From contig NZ_CP100445.1 in assembly GCF_024227435.1 (NCBI RefSeq), forward strand, positions 496,001-560,000: a DNA stretch of 64,000 nucleotides. The letters run 5' to 3'. The stretch's first letter is position 1. Every line of letters begins with the position of its first letter. Source of the stretch: Natrinema caseinilyticum. Its GTDB lineage: Archaea > Halobacteriota > Halobacteria > Halobacteriales > Natrialbaceae. The notes beneath the pieces are model-generated. The model was given only the letters and a program-made list of their open reading frames with translations, was not told where the DNA came from and ran no database searches. The translations under genes and the position numbers were made by a program. This document shows, one piece after another, positions 32,968-41,442 of the stretch.

Positions 32968-34191
32968 ATGGCCGACCGCGGGTTCGACCTCGAGGACCGA
33001 CTCGAATCGCTCGAGGATAACGATTTGAAACGGACGTTGTCGCCTGTCGACCGGGTCGCCGAGCGCGGCTATTTTGCCGAGCCCTCCGGCGGTGAACTGC
33101 CCGTTCTCGATTCGGCTGAAGCGCTGGTCTTCGCCTCGAACAATTACCTTGGCCTGACGGACGACGAACGGATTCAGGACGCGGCGCGACGAGCCGCGGC
33201 GACCGTCGGAACGGGCGCGGGGGCGAGCAGGCTCGTCACCGGTGACACGCTGGTTCACCAGGATCTGGAGCGCCTGCTCGCCGAAACCAAGGACACCGAG
33301 CGCGCGCTCGCGTTTTCGTCGGGATACGCGGCGAACGTCGGGACGATTACCGCGCTCGAACCGGACGTGGTGTTTTCCGACGAGTTGAACCACGCGAGCA
33401 TCATCGACGGCTGTCGGCTCGCGGACTGCGACACCGTGGTCTACGACCACTGCGACGTGGCGAGTCTTCGATCGAAACTCGAGGAACGGGCCGAGCACGC
33501 GGCCCGAAAGGGTGACGCGCCGGACGAGGAATCGTGGCTGATCGTCACCGACTCGGTCTTCAGCATGGACGGCACCGTGGCGCCCCTCGAGTCGATCTGC
33601 GACGCCGCCGAGGAGTTCGGTGCGTGGGTGATGGTCGACGAAGCTCATGCGACCGGCCTGTACGTGGACGGCGGGGGCATCGTTCAGGCCGAAGGGCTCG
33701 AAGACCGTATCCAGATACAGATGGGGACGCTTTCGAAGGCCCTGGCGAGCCAGGGTGGCTACGTCGCCGGCAGTGCGGAACTGATCGACTGCATCGTAAA
33801 CGACGCGCGCCCGTTCGTTTTTTCGACCGGGCTCGCTCCCCCCGCCGCAGCGGCCGCAAGCGAGGCGCTCCACGTGGCCCGACACAGCGACGTGCGAGAG
33901 CGGCTCTGGGAGAACGTGGCCCACCTCCGCGACGGCCTCGAGTCGATGGGATTCGACGTCTGGGGCGACTCCCAGATCCTCCCCGTCGTCGTCGGCGATC
34001 GGCGAGACGCGATCGACCTCGCCGACGGGATTCGCGAACGGGACGTCGTCGCGCCACCGATCCGACCGCCGACGGTTCCGGACGGGACGAGCCGAATCCG
34101 CGTCGTGCCGATGGCGACCCACGAACAGAACGACATCGTCACCTGCCTCGAGGCGTTCAGAGCGACGGGCGAAGAGGTGGGACTGCTGTGA
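32968..34191 (+). CDS. bioF: 8-Amino-7-oxononanoate synthase
   Basis: 407 residues from the ATG at 32968 (MADRGFDLEDRLESL); a GTG eight codons upstream also fits. It is a PLP enzyme of the alpha-oxoamine synthase family: FASNNYLGLTDD, GAGASRLVTGDTLVHQDLE, SSGYAANVGTI, MVDEAHATGLYV with the PLP Asp, and TLSKALASQGGYVAGS with the Schiff-base Lys. It condenses pimeloyl thioester with L-alanine to KAPA. The stop overlaps the bioD start (GTGA), indicating translational coupling. Confidence 0.95.
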   Translation: MADRGFDLEDRLESLEDNDLKRTLSPVDRVAERGYFAEPSGGELPVLDSAEALVFASNNYLGLTDDERIQDAARRAAATVGTGAGASRLVTGDTLVHQDLERLLAETKDTERALAFSSGYAANVGTITALEPDVVFSDELNHASIIDGCRLADCDTVVYDHCDVASLRSKLEERAEHAARKGDAPDEESWLIVTDSVFSMDGTVAPLESICDAAEEFGAWVMVDEAHATGLYVDGGGIVQAEGLEDRIQIQMGTLSKALASQGGYVAGSAELIDCIVNDARPFVFSTGLAPPAAAAASEALHVARHSDVRERLWENVAHLRDGLESMGFDVWGDSQILPVVVGDRRDAIDLADGIRERDVVAPPIRPPTVPDGTSRIRVVPMATHEQNDIVTCLEAFRATGEEVGLL

Positions 34192-34880
34192 CCGATCCGA
34201 TCGCCGTCGTCGGGACCGGAACGGGCGTCGGGAAAACGGTCGTGACCGCCGGACTCACGCGTCTGTTGCGCGAGGCCGGCCACGACGCGCGAGCGATCAA
34301 ACCGGCACAGACCGGCCATCCACCGGACGACGACGCGGCCTTCGTCGCGGCGGCCTGTGACGATCCCGCAGCGGCGACCTGTTCGCGGTATCTCGAGCCG
34401 GCGCTGGCACCGCGCGTCGCCGCCGAGGTCGCCGACGAGAATCTCGAGTACGAGTCGATTCGCGCCGCCTGCGAACGAGCGATCGCCGCCACGTCGGTGC
34501 CGATCGTGGAAGGTGTAGGCGGACTCCGGGTCCCGCTGGCCGGCGATCGTGACGTGATCGACCTGGTCGCCGACCTCGAGGCGACGGCGATCGTCGTTAC
34601 GCGGTCGGACCTGGGGGCGCTCAATCACACCGCGCTCTCGATCGACGCCCTCGAGACGCGCGGGATAGACGTTATGAGCGTCGTCTGCAACGAGTACACC
34701 GGTGAGACCGTGGCCGAACGAACCAATCCGGACGAACTCGAACGGATGACCGGCCACGCCGTCGAAACCGTGCCGTCGGTGGCCGACGCTGCCGATGGCG
34801 ATGCGCGCGATCTCGCTACCGGCGTCGGTGAGGCGCTGTCGCCGGCGTTTCGGCGGCGACTGCCGGTAGAAATCGTCTAA
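34188..34880 (+). CDS. bioD: Dethiobiotin synthetase
   Basis: 230 residues from the GTG at 34188, overlapping the bioF stop by 4 bp. The P-loop is VVGTGTGVGKTVVTAGL near residues 7-23, followed by AIKPAQTG, which holds the substrate Lys. EGVGGLRVPL is the switch-like segment, and VVTRSDLGALNHTALS is typical of BioD. It forms the ureido ring from DAPA, CO2 and ATP. The C-terminal third is shorter and more acidic than in bacteria. Last gene of the biotin cluster. Confidence 0.93.
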   Translation: MTDPIAVVGTGTGVGKTVVTAGLTRLLREAGHDARAIKPAQTGHPPDDDAAFVAAACDDPAAATCSRYLEPALAPRVAAEVADENLEYESIRAACERAIAATSVPIVEGVGGLRVPLAGDRDVIDLVADLEATAIVVTRSDLGALNHTALSIDALETRGIDVMSVVCNEYTGETVAERTNPDELERMTGHAVETVPSVADAADGDARDLATGVGEALSPAFRRRLPVEIV

Positions 34881-34895
34881 CCGTCTCCGCAACGC

Positions 34896-35093
34896 TCAGG
34901 CGGAGGGTGCCGGTCGTTCTTCGTCGACGGTGCGTGAGTCGCGTTCGGTCGCGACGTCGGTCGTCGCCGGTTCCCGTTCGACAAGACACGAAACCACCTC
35001 GGATTTCCGGTGGTGTACCTCGAGGTGGACCCGGAGGTCTGTGGGGTCGTCGTACGTCTCCGTACACAGCGGGCATTTTTGGGCGTCTGTCAT
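34896..35093 (-). CDS. C2H2 zinc-finger protein
   Basis: 65 residues from the ATG at 35093 (MTDAQKCPLCTETYDDPTD). It carries one classical finger: C7 and C10, hydrophobic core, then H24 and H28 or H29 in LRVHLEVHHRK. The C-terminal 35 residues are acidic and unstructured. Single-finger proteins of this sort are frequent in haloarchaea, and some are regulatory. The upstream gap has TAGTGTC and GACACTA arms 28 bp apart (35137-35178) around an AT-rich core, possibly its promoter. Confidence 0.8.
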   Translation of the reverse strand: MTDAQKCPLCTETYDDPTDLRVHLEVHHRKSEVVSCLVEREPATTDVATERDSRTVDEERPAPSA

Positions 35094-35238
35094 TCGGGGG
35101 TTCACCAGGAGTCACTGTCACCGTTCTTCGACGTAATAGTGTCGATAGTACAATGTTTTGATACGTTTCCGGACACTAAAACTGTGAACCGGCCCCCGTG
35201 TCCCGTCAGGGTCGACCCGCGAGGACGGTGACCGACAC

Positions 35239-36765
35239 TCACATGAAATCGCTCAGGCCGGCCTGATCGTCGTCCGGATCGTCGCCGCTCGGTTCGTCCT
35301 CGACCGGCGTCCCGTCCTCGGCCGCTGATTCCGCGGTGGTCGCGTCGTCCGCCTCCACGGCCGCGAGGGTTCCCTGTTCGCTCGAGTCGTCATCGTCATC
35401 GTCACCTTCGCCCGTCTCGTCGGTCGCCTCGTCAGTGACGGAACTCGAACGCTCGGCCTCGAAAAACGCATTGCCGGCGTGTTCGACCGCTTCGTCGGTC
35501 TTTCGCTCCGCCGCGTCCTCGACGATCGACTGGACCTTGGTGGTGTCTTTGCCGCTGCCGGTGACGAACGAGAGTTCGGATTCGTCGAGGTCGTAGGCGG
35601 CGGCCATTCGGACGGTCAGGTCTCGATTCGTGCAGTGGTGTGTCAACCGCGAGAGAAACGGCAAAATCTCCCGTCGCACCGTCGCGACGCTCGCCCCTTC
35701 ACGTTCGGCGATGCGCTCGGCGATCGCATCGCGGGTGTTCCGGGTTCCCTTGGTGCGGCCGAGTTTCGACCAGTAACTCGGTGGGCCGTATCGAGTCCAC
35801 CCGCCCTTGTCGCCGCGTCTCGAGGCGGCGACGCCGGCGGTCATGTTGTCCGTGGCGTATCGCCAGTACGAGTAATTCTGTGAGGCCCTGACGCGGCCGA
35901 GCCAGCGGTCCGCGTTCGAGAGGAACCCGTATGCGTCGGCCAGTTCGGCGCCTCCGTAGTCTTTCGGGACGTTGTCTTCGATCCAGTTGAGCAACTCGTC
36001 CGGCGTCTCGTCGACGTCGTACGACGCCCGAAGCGCGCCTTCGGCGTCTTCCTCCTTGATGAGCGCGTCCAGGAAGTCGAAGATCCCCTCCGTCGTATCG
36101 CGGTTGCCCGTGACGACGTCCTCGACGGTCAGCGTTTCCGCCTCCTCGGCGACCGCCTGCAGGTCGTTGACCGCAGAGCGCAGGTCGCCGCTGGTCGACT
36201 CCGCGATCTTCTCTAGGGCTTCCTCGTCGAACTCGATGCCCTCGCGCCGGCAGATATCGCGAAGAACTGGGACGATCGAACGTTTCGAGACGTCCCGGAA
36301 CTCGATGGTTTCGCACGCGTTCCGAAGCGACTGACTCATGTCGTAGAACTCGTTGGCCACGAGAACGACCGGCTGATTCGCCTCCTTGACGACCCGGGTG
36401 ACCTCTCTCGAGCCACCGTAGTCCGCGTTCCCGTGGAAGTTGTCCGCCTCGTCGAGGATTACGAGTCTTCGACCCGACCCGCCGCCGGTCAGCGTGCCGC
36501 TCTTTGCGGCTTCGCCCGCGATCCGTTCGATGACGTCCGCTTTGCGGTTATCGCTGGCGTTGAGTTCCATCACGGGCCAGCCCATATCGGCGGCCAGCGC
36601 GTGAGCGGCGGAGGTCTTTCCGATACCGGGACTCCCGTGGACGATTACCGCCTTCCGATGATCCTCCCAGGTTTCGGCCCACTCCTCGAGGTTGTCGCGG
36701 GCCTTGTTGTTTCCACGTACCTCCGACAGCGTCGACGGGCGGTACTTCTCCGTCCAGTCGGTCAT
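35239..36765 (-). CDS. rfcL: Replication factor C large subunit
   Basis: 508 residues. AAA+ clamp loader with Walker A GSPGIGKT (44-51), Walker B LVILDEADN (DEAD at 105-108), and sensor region LRNACETIEFRDVSK. Helical collar sequences follow (AIAERIAEREGAS). The last 80 residues are acidic and end in a PIP box, QAGLSDFM, which binds the PCNA clamp. It loads PCNA at replication forks with RfcS. The start (MTDWTEKYRP) and about 40 bp upstream form one copy of a 62-bp direct repeat; the native upstream DNA has been displaced by a toxin-antitoxin module on the same strand, whose toxin stop is 43 bp upstream. Confidence 0.96.
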   Translation of the reverse strand: MTDWTEKYRPSTLSEVRGNNKARDNLEEWAETWEDHRKAVIVHGSPGIGKTSAAHALAADMGWPVMELNASDNRKADVIERIAGEAAKSGTLTGGGSGRRLVILDEADNFHGNADYGGSREVTRVVKEANQPVVLVANEFYDMSQSLRNACETIEFRDVSKRSIVPVLRDICRREGIEFDEEALEKIAESTSGDLRSAVNDLQAVAEEAETLTVEDVVTGNRDTTEGIFDFLDALIKEEDAEGALRASYDVDETPDELLNWIEDNVPKDYGGAELADAYGFLSNADRWLGRVRASQNYSYWRYATDNMTAGVAASRRGDKGGWTRYGPPSYWSKLGRTKGTRNTRDAIAERIAEREGASVATVRREILPFLSRLTHHCTNRDLTVRMAAAYDLDESELSFVTGSGKDTTKVQSIVEDAAERKTDEAVEHAGNAFFEAERSSSVTDEATDETGEGDDDDDDSSEQGTLAAVEADDATTAESAAEDGTPVEDEPSGDDPDDDQAGLSDFM

Positions 36766-36805
36766 TGCACCGTCATTGGTGTGTTCGGCGTTTAGGGATT
36801 GCGGA
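36744..36805. repeat. 62-bp direct repeat, copy 1 (rfcL start region)
   Basis: Begins ACTTCTCCGTCCAGTCGGTC and ends GATTGCGGA. Copy 2 at 37570-37631 has the same length with one mismatch. Copy 1 covers the first seven codons of rfcL and its probable core promoter (weak TATA CTAAAC on the minus strand near 36792-36797). On its right, native DNA stops and the VapBC module begins, the topology of an attachment-site or insertion junction. Confidence 0.93.
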
Positions 36806-36808
36806 GCA

Positions 36809-37183
36809 TCACTCCTCGGTAACCGACTTCAGGTCTAGACGGGACGTGACGTCCGCATACGTATCGTCGCTCGAGACCACGGTATCGCCGTTCGATTCGA
36901 CGAGGTGAAGGGCGTCGAACGGTGTGAACCCGTGGTCTTCCACGTACGTCGCCGCCGTAACGACCGTCTCCACGTCACCGCGTACCTCGACGAGGTTGGC
37001 GGCGTTCGAAACGACGCGTTCGGTATCACGTTCCTCGCGGTAGGCGACCATCAGGAGTTCGATGAGCGTGAACTGCGACGTCCACAACTCGTCACGGTGT
37101 TCCCGGTACACCGACTCGGCGGCCTCGCCGAGCCAGTCATCGTCCTTGATCAGCGCGAGAAGGAAATCGGTTTCCGCATACAT
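36809..37183 (-). CDS. vapC: PIN-domain toxin, VapC type
   Basis: 124 residues. The PIN acidic residues are all visible: D6 (YAETDFLLALI), E42 (TLIELLMVAYRE), D90 (FTPFDALHLV) and D106/D107 (VVSSDDTYADV). It is probably a metal-dependent RNase that cleaves tRNA or rRNA when free. Its ATG at 37183 directly follows the antitoxin stop with no gap. Its stop lies 4 bp from the direct-repeat copy 1, so the module fills the space between the repeats tightly on this side. Confidence 0.9.
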   Translation of the reverse strand: MYAETDFLLALIKDDDWLGEAAESVYREHRDELWTSQFTLIELLMVAYREERDTERVVSNAANLVEVRGDVETVVTAATYVEDHGFTPFDALHLVESNGDTVVSSDDTYADVTSRLDLKSVTEE

Positions 37184-37414
37184 CTATCGTCCGGCCTCGT
37201 CGAGCGCTGCATTTCGCGCTTCTTCACGGAGTTCGTCGGCCGATTTTTCGACGTCCGCGAATTCGTCCCTGAGTGCCTCGAGCGGGTCGTCGGCGACCGG
37301 AACCAATTTGATTCCGTCGGGAAGTTGAACGACGTGATATCGGTCCCCGTATCGCTCACGGACCTCCTTCGGGAGCGTGAGACGGCCACGGTCGTCCAGC
37401 GCTACGTCTGACAT
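37184..37414 (-). CDS. vapB: AbrB/SpoVT-type antitoxin, VapB
   Basis: 76 residues. The N-terminal swapped-hairpin DNA-binding domain reads VALDDRGRLTLPKEVRERYGDRYHVVQLPDGIKLVPV. An acidic helical C-terminal tail (DEFADVEKSADELREEA) is expected to wrap the toxin. It normally represses its own promoter; a palindrome lies about 34 bp upstream (37448-37464). Confidence 0.9.
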   Translation of the reverse strand: MSDVALDDRGRLTLPKEVRERYGDRYHVVQLPDGIKLVPVADDPLEALRDEFADVEKSADELREEARNAALDEAGR

Positions 37415-37429
37415 ACCTCGGTGTTAAGT

Positions 37430-37464
37430 GGGCAAAAGTAAAAATGTTCCCCGATATGTGGGGA
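37430..37464 (-). promoter_or_regulatory. vapBC promoter with palindrome
   Basis: On the minus strand, ATTTTTACTTTT lies about 20-30 bp before the vapB ATG and can serve as TATA box. TCCCC-GATATGT-GGGGA (37448-37464) is a perfect 5-7-5 inverted repeat immediately upstream, a likely binding site for the VapB/VapBC complex. Confidence 0.5.
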
Positions 37465-37537
37465 TACCCATTCTGTGCCTGTCAGTCGGAATCTGTCTCC
37501 ACATTCACGAGCAAATCGCGATGCATATTCGACGTTC

Positions 37538-37591
37538 TCAGCACATCGAATCTACATCGTATTGTCCCGACTTCTCCGTCCAGTCGGTCAT
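37538..37591 (-). pseudogene. Orphan rfcL 5' fragment (promoter, start and seven codons)
   Basis: Direct-repeat copy 2 duplicates the rfcL start. The frame reads MTDWTEK as in rfcL and then runs into unrelated element DNA, ending after 17 codons at a TGA (37538-37540). It points toward vapBC, so the duplicated promoter may add transcription to vapBC and rfcL. Confidence 0.75.
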
Positions 37592-37631
37592 TGCACCGTC
37601 ATTGGTGTGTTCGGCGTTTAGAGATTGCGGA
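37570..37631. repeat. 62-bp direct repeat, copy 2
   Basis: 61 of 62 positions match copy 1 (36744-36805); the single difference is A instead of G after the GTTTAG. To its left is element DNA, to its right what is probably the original rfcL upstream region. The 764 bp between the copies hold vapB, vapC and about 155 bp of AT-richer DNA. Confidence 0.93.
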
Positions 37632-37772
37632 CGTCGATCACCGGCGACGGACGTCGTCGTGTCGGCCGCGTCTCACGGAGGTCACCGGGAATCGAGGATG
37701 ACGGATCGATCGTCTAGCCGCCCTCCCGATGCCGGGAGGGGGCGGATCGACGGTTTCTCCGCGAAACAGCGA

Positions 37773-38453
37773 TCAGGCTCCGTCGTTCCCCTCCGGTTCG
37801 ATTTCGCGAAGGCAGTCCCTCGCGCGCGGATTCACGGCCGTGTCGCTGACGGCCTCGAAGTCGGATCGCTCGGTCGTAACCGAGGTGATTATGGTGCCGT
37901 CGCTGCCGTAGTTCGGGATTTCGATGATGATCTTTTCCGGCCGCCGGCTCACGCCGGACCCGGTTCCGATCTCGAAGGCGACCGTCCCGGTGAACGGCGC
38001 CGGGACGTCCTCGCCGAACACGACCCCGTCCTCGAGGATCGTATCTCCGAAGAGACCGTCGTCGAAGAACCCCGTGCTCGCGAAGGCGACGTCACTCTCT
38101 TCGAACGTGCCGGTAACCTCCGCTCGAGTACAGGACGGGAACCTGATGACGCGCCCCGAATCGTCGGTCTGTTTCGCTTTCTTCTCTTTCTCGTCGGTCT
38201 CACCTTTTTTCTCAGGAGTGCTCTCGTCGTCCCCGTTTTTGTCGGCTCCTTTCTCGCTCGAGTCGGTCCCGTTCTCGCCCGTTTCGGATCCGGGATCACC
38301 GCCGTCGGTAGCGCGAGATGGTCCGGTCGTCGATCCGGTATCTCCGCCGCCAGTTTCGTTTCCGAGGCCCGTCTCTTCGGCTGGATTCGCGTTGAGACAG
38401 CCAGCGAGTCCGGTTCCGAATCCAGCCACAACGAGGAATTTCCGGCGGTCCAT
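37773..38453 (-). CDS. Putative Tat lipoprotein of unknown function
   Basis: 226 residues. A Tat-type signal, MDRRKFLVVAGFG, ends in the lipobox LAGC at residue 19, so the mature protein is probably a lipid-anchored surface protein. Residues 20-100 are a low-complexity spacer of Gly, Asp, Glu, Thr and Lys. The C-terminal ~120 residues form a compact beta-rich domain (RVIRFPSCTRAEVTGTF, APFTGTVAFEIGTG, KIIIEIPNYGSDG) with two Cys (SCT and DCL) that could pair. No family was recognised. A TATA box is at 38481-38490. Confidence 0.8.
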   Translation of the reverse strand: MDRRKFLVVAGFGTGLAGCLNANPAEETGLGNETGGGDTGSTTGPSRATDGGDPGSETGENGTDSSEKGADKNGDDESTPEKKGETDEKEKKAKQTDDSGRVIRFPSCTRAEVTGTFEESDVAFASTGFFDDGLFGDTILEDGVVFGEDVPAPFTGTVAFEIGTGSGVSRRPEKIIIEIPNYGSDGTIITSVTTERSDFEAVSDTAVNPRARDCLREIEPEGNDGA

Positions 38454-38847
38454 GTCCGGAGGGAATAACGGCCTCCTCCATAAATTATAGGATTTCTATC
38501 ATGTCTTGTTACAGTCATCGGACTAGACGTGAGACCCAGTATCACGCGTCACAACCGGGAGAAGGCGAGACTTCTGGGACGAACACAGATCGACTCACCA
38601 GGAGTAATGGACTGTTCTCGAAATTATTACCAGTTTTCGGCGGTCGGTGTATCCCAGCGGGATCGGTGACGCCGATCTCCCACGGACCACCCACGCCTCC
38701 GTTTTCTGTGAGTCCGCGTTCGATGCGAGCAGATACCGACTGCCTCCCGGATCGACGTCTTCCAGCGGCGACGCTCGGACCGTTACACCGCTCGAATCGA
38801 GAGTCGGTCGGTCGTCGGGACCCGGACGTGCGATCGGTCCCGCCGTT
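38454..38847. other. Intergenic region
   Basis: 394 bp between two minus-strand genes. On the minus strand, CTATAATTTA (38481-38490) is a TATA box for the lipoprotein gene. Nothing else was seen; open frames here are composition artefacts. Confidence 0.5.
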
Positions 38848-40203
38848 TCATTTGACGGAATCTTCCGGTTCCGGGGCCACCTCGGCGACGACCACCCTCG
38901 AGATCCGGGTTCCGTCCACGTCGTCGACCGTCAACTCGTATCCGTCGGCCTCGATCGAATCTCCGACTTCGGGTGCCCTCCCGAGGCGGCTCAATACCAG
39001 ACCGCCGATCGTGTCGAACGCCTGGCTTTCGAAGTTTGTCTCGAGCGTTTCGTTTACCCCCGCGAGTGAGACGCCGCCGTCCATGCCGTAGCGGCCGGTA
39101 GCGAGTTCGTCGATTGACGGCTCCAGTTCGGCGATGTCGAATTCGTCCTGAATCTCGCCGACGACCTGTTCGATAATGTCTTCGATGGTCAGGATGCCCT
39201 CGAAGGCACCCCACTCGTCGATAACGACGGCCAGTTGGACGTTCCGGCGCCGAAACTCGGCGAGTATCTCGTCGATCCGGCGCGTTTCCGGAACGTAGAG
39301 GACGTCTCGGGCCAAATCATGCGCGGTCGGTTCGCCGTTGGAGGGCTCGGCGGCGCGGTCCGCCGTTTCGATCGCGTGGAGCACGTCTTTCGCGTGAACG
39401 AATCCGACGACCGGTTCGTCGGCCTCCTCGTCGACGACGGGAAACCGGGTGTAGCTCCCGCTCGAGGCGACAGTCCGCAGTTCAGCGAGTGGCATGTCGG
39501 CGGAGACCGTCACGACGTCGGGACGAGGGACCATCACCTCGCGAGCGACCGTTTCGCTCAGGTCGAAGATCGCCTCGACCATTTCGGCTTCCGCCATATC
39601 GACGGCTCCCTGTTCGCCGGATCGCGAGACGATGCGAAGGATCTCCTCCTCGCTATGGCTTTCGTCTCGCTCCGAGGCCGGCTCGACACCGATCAGTCGC
39701 GTAAAGAAGTTCGCCGTCCCGTTGAAGACCACGATTCCGGGGATGAAGACGTAGTAAAAGAACTTCATCGGCGCGGCGACGAGTAGGGCGATCCGCTCGG
39801 CGTCGGCGATCGCCAGCGTCTTCGGCGCGAGTTCTCCGAACACCACGTGGAGGAAGGTGATGACGCTGAACCCGATCGCGATCGACACCAGGTGGATCGA
39901 ACCCGCGGGAAGCACGGACCCCAGGACGGGCTCGAGTAACGCGGCGATGGCGGGTTCGCCGACCCACCCCAGGCCCAGGGAGGCGATCGTGATCCCCAAC
40001 TGGGTCGTCGCGAGGTAATCGTCCAGATTCTCCTCTGCTTCCTGGACGAGTTTAGCCGACGATCTGCCTTCTTCGACGAGTGACTCGATCTGTGTCGAGC
40101 GGATCCGGACGTAGGCGAACTCCGCTGCGACGAAGAATCCGTTCAGGAAGACCAGAAAAAACGCGAAGAGGAGACGCCCGACGGAGAACGCGAGGTCTAC
40201 CAT
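38848..40203 (-). CDS. CNNM/DUF21 and CBS-domain membrane protein (HlyC/CorC family)
   Basis: 451 residues from the ATG at 40203; a GTG three codons earlier also fits. The order is: CNNM transmembrane domain with four hydrophobic segments (FFLVFLNGFFVAAEFAYVRI, GITIASLGLGWVGEPAI, and others to about 190); an acidic linker; two CBS domains (VPRPDVVTVSADMPLAEL; RDVLYVPETRRIDEILAEF) with EGILTIEDIIEQVVGEI; and a C-terminal transporter-associated CorC/HlyC domain (RYGMDGGVSLAGVNETL). This architecture is linked to Mg2+ export and homeostasis. Older annotations call it hemolysin, which is misleading. Confidence 0.92.
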   Translation of the reverse strand: MVDLAFSVGRLLFAFFLVFLNGFFVAAEFAYVRIRSTQIESLVEEGRSSAKLVQEAEENLDDYLATTQLGITIASLGLGWVGEPAIAALLEPVLGSVLPAGSIHLVSIAIGFSVITFLHVVFGELAPKTLAIADAERIALLVAAPMKFFYYVFIPGIVVFNGTANFFTRLIGVEPASERDESHSEEEILRIVSRSGEQGAVDMAEAEMVEAIFDLSETVAREVMVPRPDVVTVSADMPLAELRTVASSGSYTRFPVVDEEADEPVVGFVHAKDVLHAIETADRAAEPSNGEPTAHDLARDVLYVPETRRIDEILAEFRRRNVQLAVVIDEWGAFEGILTIEDIIEQVVGEIQDEFDIAELEPSIDELATGRYGMDGGVSLAGVNETLETNFESQAFDTIGGLVLSRLGRAPEVGDSIEADGYELTVDDVDGTRISRVVVAEVAPEPEDSVK

Positions 40204-40639
40204 CGGCGACACCCGGTGATCAGTGAGGACTCCGGCGCTATCGCCATCACGTCGGCGCTGATTCGCACTCGACTTTCGATTCGACGAGTCAGCGTGCTCC
40301 CATCGATGGGCCGATAGGACCCCCTGGACGGCGGGGTCCGGATGGTGGACCTCCTGTTAGTAACCACGATCATACGACTACTTGGCATACCACTTACAAA
40401 ACGGTAGCGCTGTCGGGCGGCGAACAGCGTCTCTTCGGCGCGGAATACGACGATGTTCGGAAATCGACTCGGGGGAATGCCGTCTGCAGGGGACCCCCTC
40501 ACGGTTGGATACCGGTTGAGCGACGCACGCGTGCGGCCTATCCGCGCCGTCCGAGTCGGAGTGGCTCACCACATTTCGGACCGCCACGGCGCAACCGCGC
40601 CTCCCGGTAAGATAACTGCCCGTACCTCGAACGCAGCCT
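40204..40639. other. Intergenic region
   Basis: 436 bp between divergent genes. No gene, convincing palindrome or repeat was recognised. Frames of 70-100 codons present here have shadow-type composition. Confidence 0.5.
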
Positions 40640-41401
40640 ATGAACGTCGCGATACTCACCGTCGGTGACGAACTTCTCGCAGGGGCGACGACGAACACCA
40701 ACGGGTCGTGGTTGGCGAAGCGAATCACAGCACAGGGCAGCACGGTCGATCGAATCCTGACGATCCCCGACGACCACGAACTGATCGCAGACTACGTCGC
40801 GCGCTGGAGCGACGAGTTCGACGCCGTCGTCGTCACCGGTGGGATCGGGGGAACGCCCGACGACGTCACCGTCGAAGCCGTCGCCGACGGCCTCGAGCGC
40901 GAGTTCGTGGTCCACGGAGACATCCGCGAGCGGCTGGTCGAGAAGGCGGCCGCGTTCCGCGACGAGAATCCCGAACTGGTCGACGAGTACGACTTGCAAC
41001 TCGACTTCGAGGCCGCGGCGTCGATTCCAGAAGGCGCGACGCCGATTATCGTCGAAGAGGGCTGGGCCCCGGGTTGCGTCGTCGAGAACGTCTACGTCTT
41101 CGCCGGCATCCCCGACGAGATGCAGGCGATGTTCGAGCGGGTAGCCGACGAGTTCCGGGGGGATTCGACCGCGGAAACGGTGTACACACCAGCCCCTGAA
41201 GGAGCGCTTCACGAGGCCCTCGAGGGGGTTGCCGATCGGTTCGACGTTTCGGTCGGCAGCTATCCGCGAAGCGACTCACGTCCCGGCCGAATCCGCGTCT
41301 CGAGTTCCGATCCCGAGACCGTCGACTCGGCGATTGCGTGGCTCCGAGCGAACGTCGAGACGACAGCACCGCCGTCGGAGAGTGATACCGAATCCGCATG
41401 A
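40640..41401 (+). CDS. CinA-like molybdopterin-binding domain protein
   Basis: 253 residues. It begins MNVAILTVGDELLAGATTNTN, with the MoaB/MogA-like fold segment VVVTGGIGGTPDDVTVEAVA, typical of the N-terminal COG1058 domain of CinA. IIVEEGWAPGCVVENVYVFAGIPDEM is the second family signature. The C-terminal amidohydrolase domain of bacterial CinA is absent, as usual in archaea. In this family the COG1058 domain is reported as an ADP-ribose pyrophosphatase; the role in haloarchaea is uncertain. Monocistronic. Confidence 0.88.
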   Translation: MNVAILTVGDELLAGATTNTNGSWLAKRITAQGSTVDRILTIPDDHELIADYVARWSDEFDAVVVTGGIGGTPDDVTVEAVADGLEREFVVHGDIRERLVEKAAAFRDENPELVDEYDLQLDFEAAASIPEGATPIIVEEGWAPGCVVENVYVFAGIPDEMQAMFERVADEFRGDSTAETVYTPAPEGALHEALEGVADRFDVSVGSYPRSDSRPGRIRVSSSDPETVDSAIAWLRANVETTAPPSESDTESA

Positions 41402-41442
41402 AGAATCCTTCCGGCGGCCTTCGACGCACTGCAACCGTCGCG

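Larger units (their letters stand above)
37415..37772. other. Intergenic region holding vapBC promoter and repeat copy 2
   Basis: 358 bp. Contains the vapBC promoter/palindrome, the orphan rfcL fragment and direct-repeat copy 2. From 37632 to 37772 there is ordinary GC-rich DNA with no gene seen. Confidence 0.6.

Noticed and set aside
36744-37631. Insertion sequence or transposon flanked by target duplications
   Set aside because: No transposase, no terminal inverted repeats, and 62 bp is far too long for an IS target duplication. It is kept as a repeat-bounded toxin-antitoxin insertion instead.
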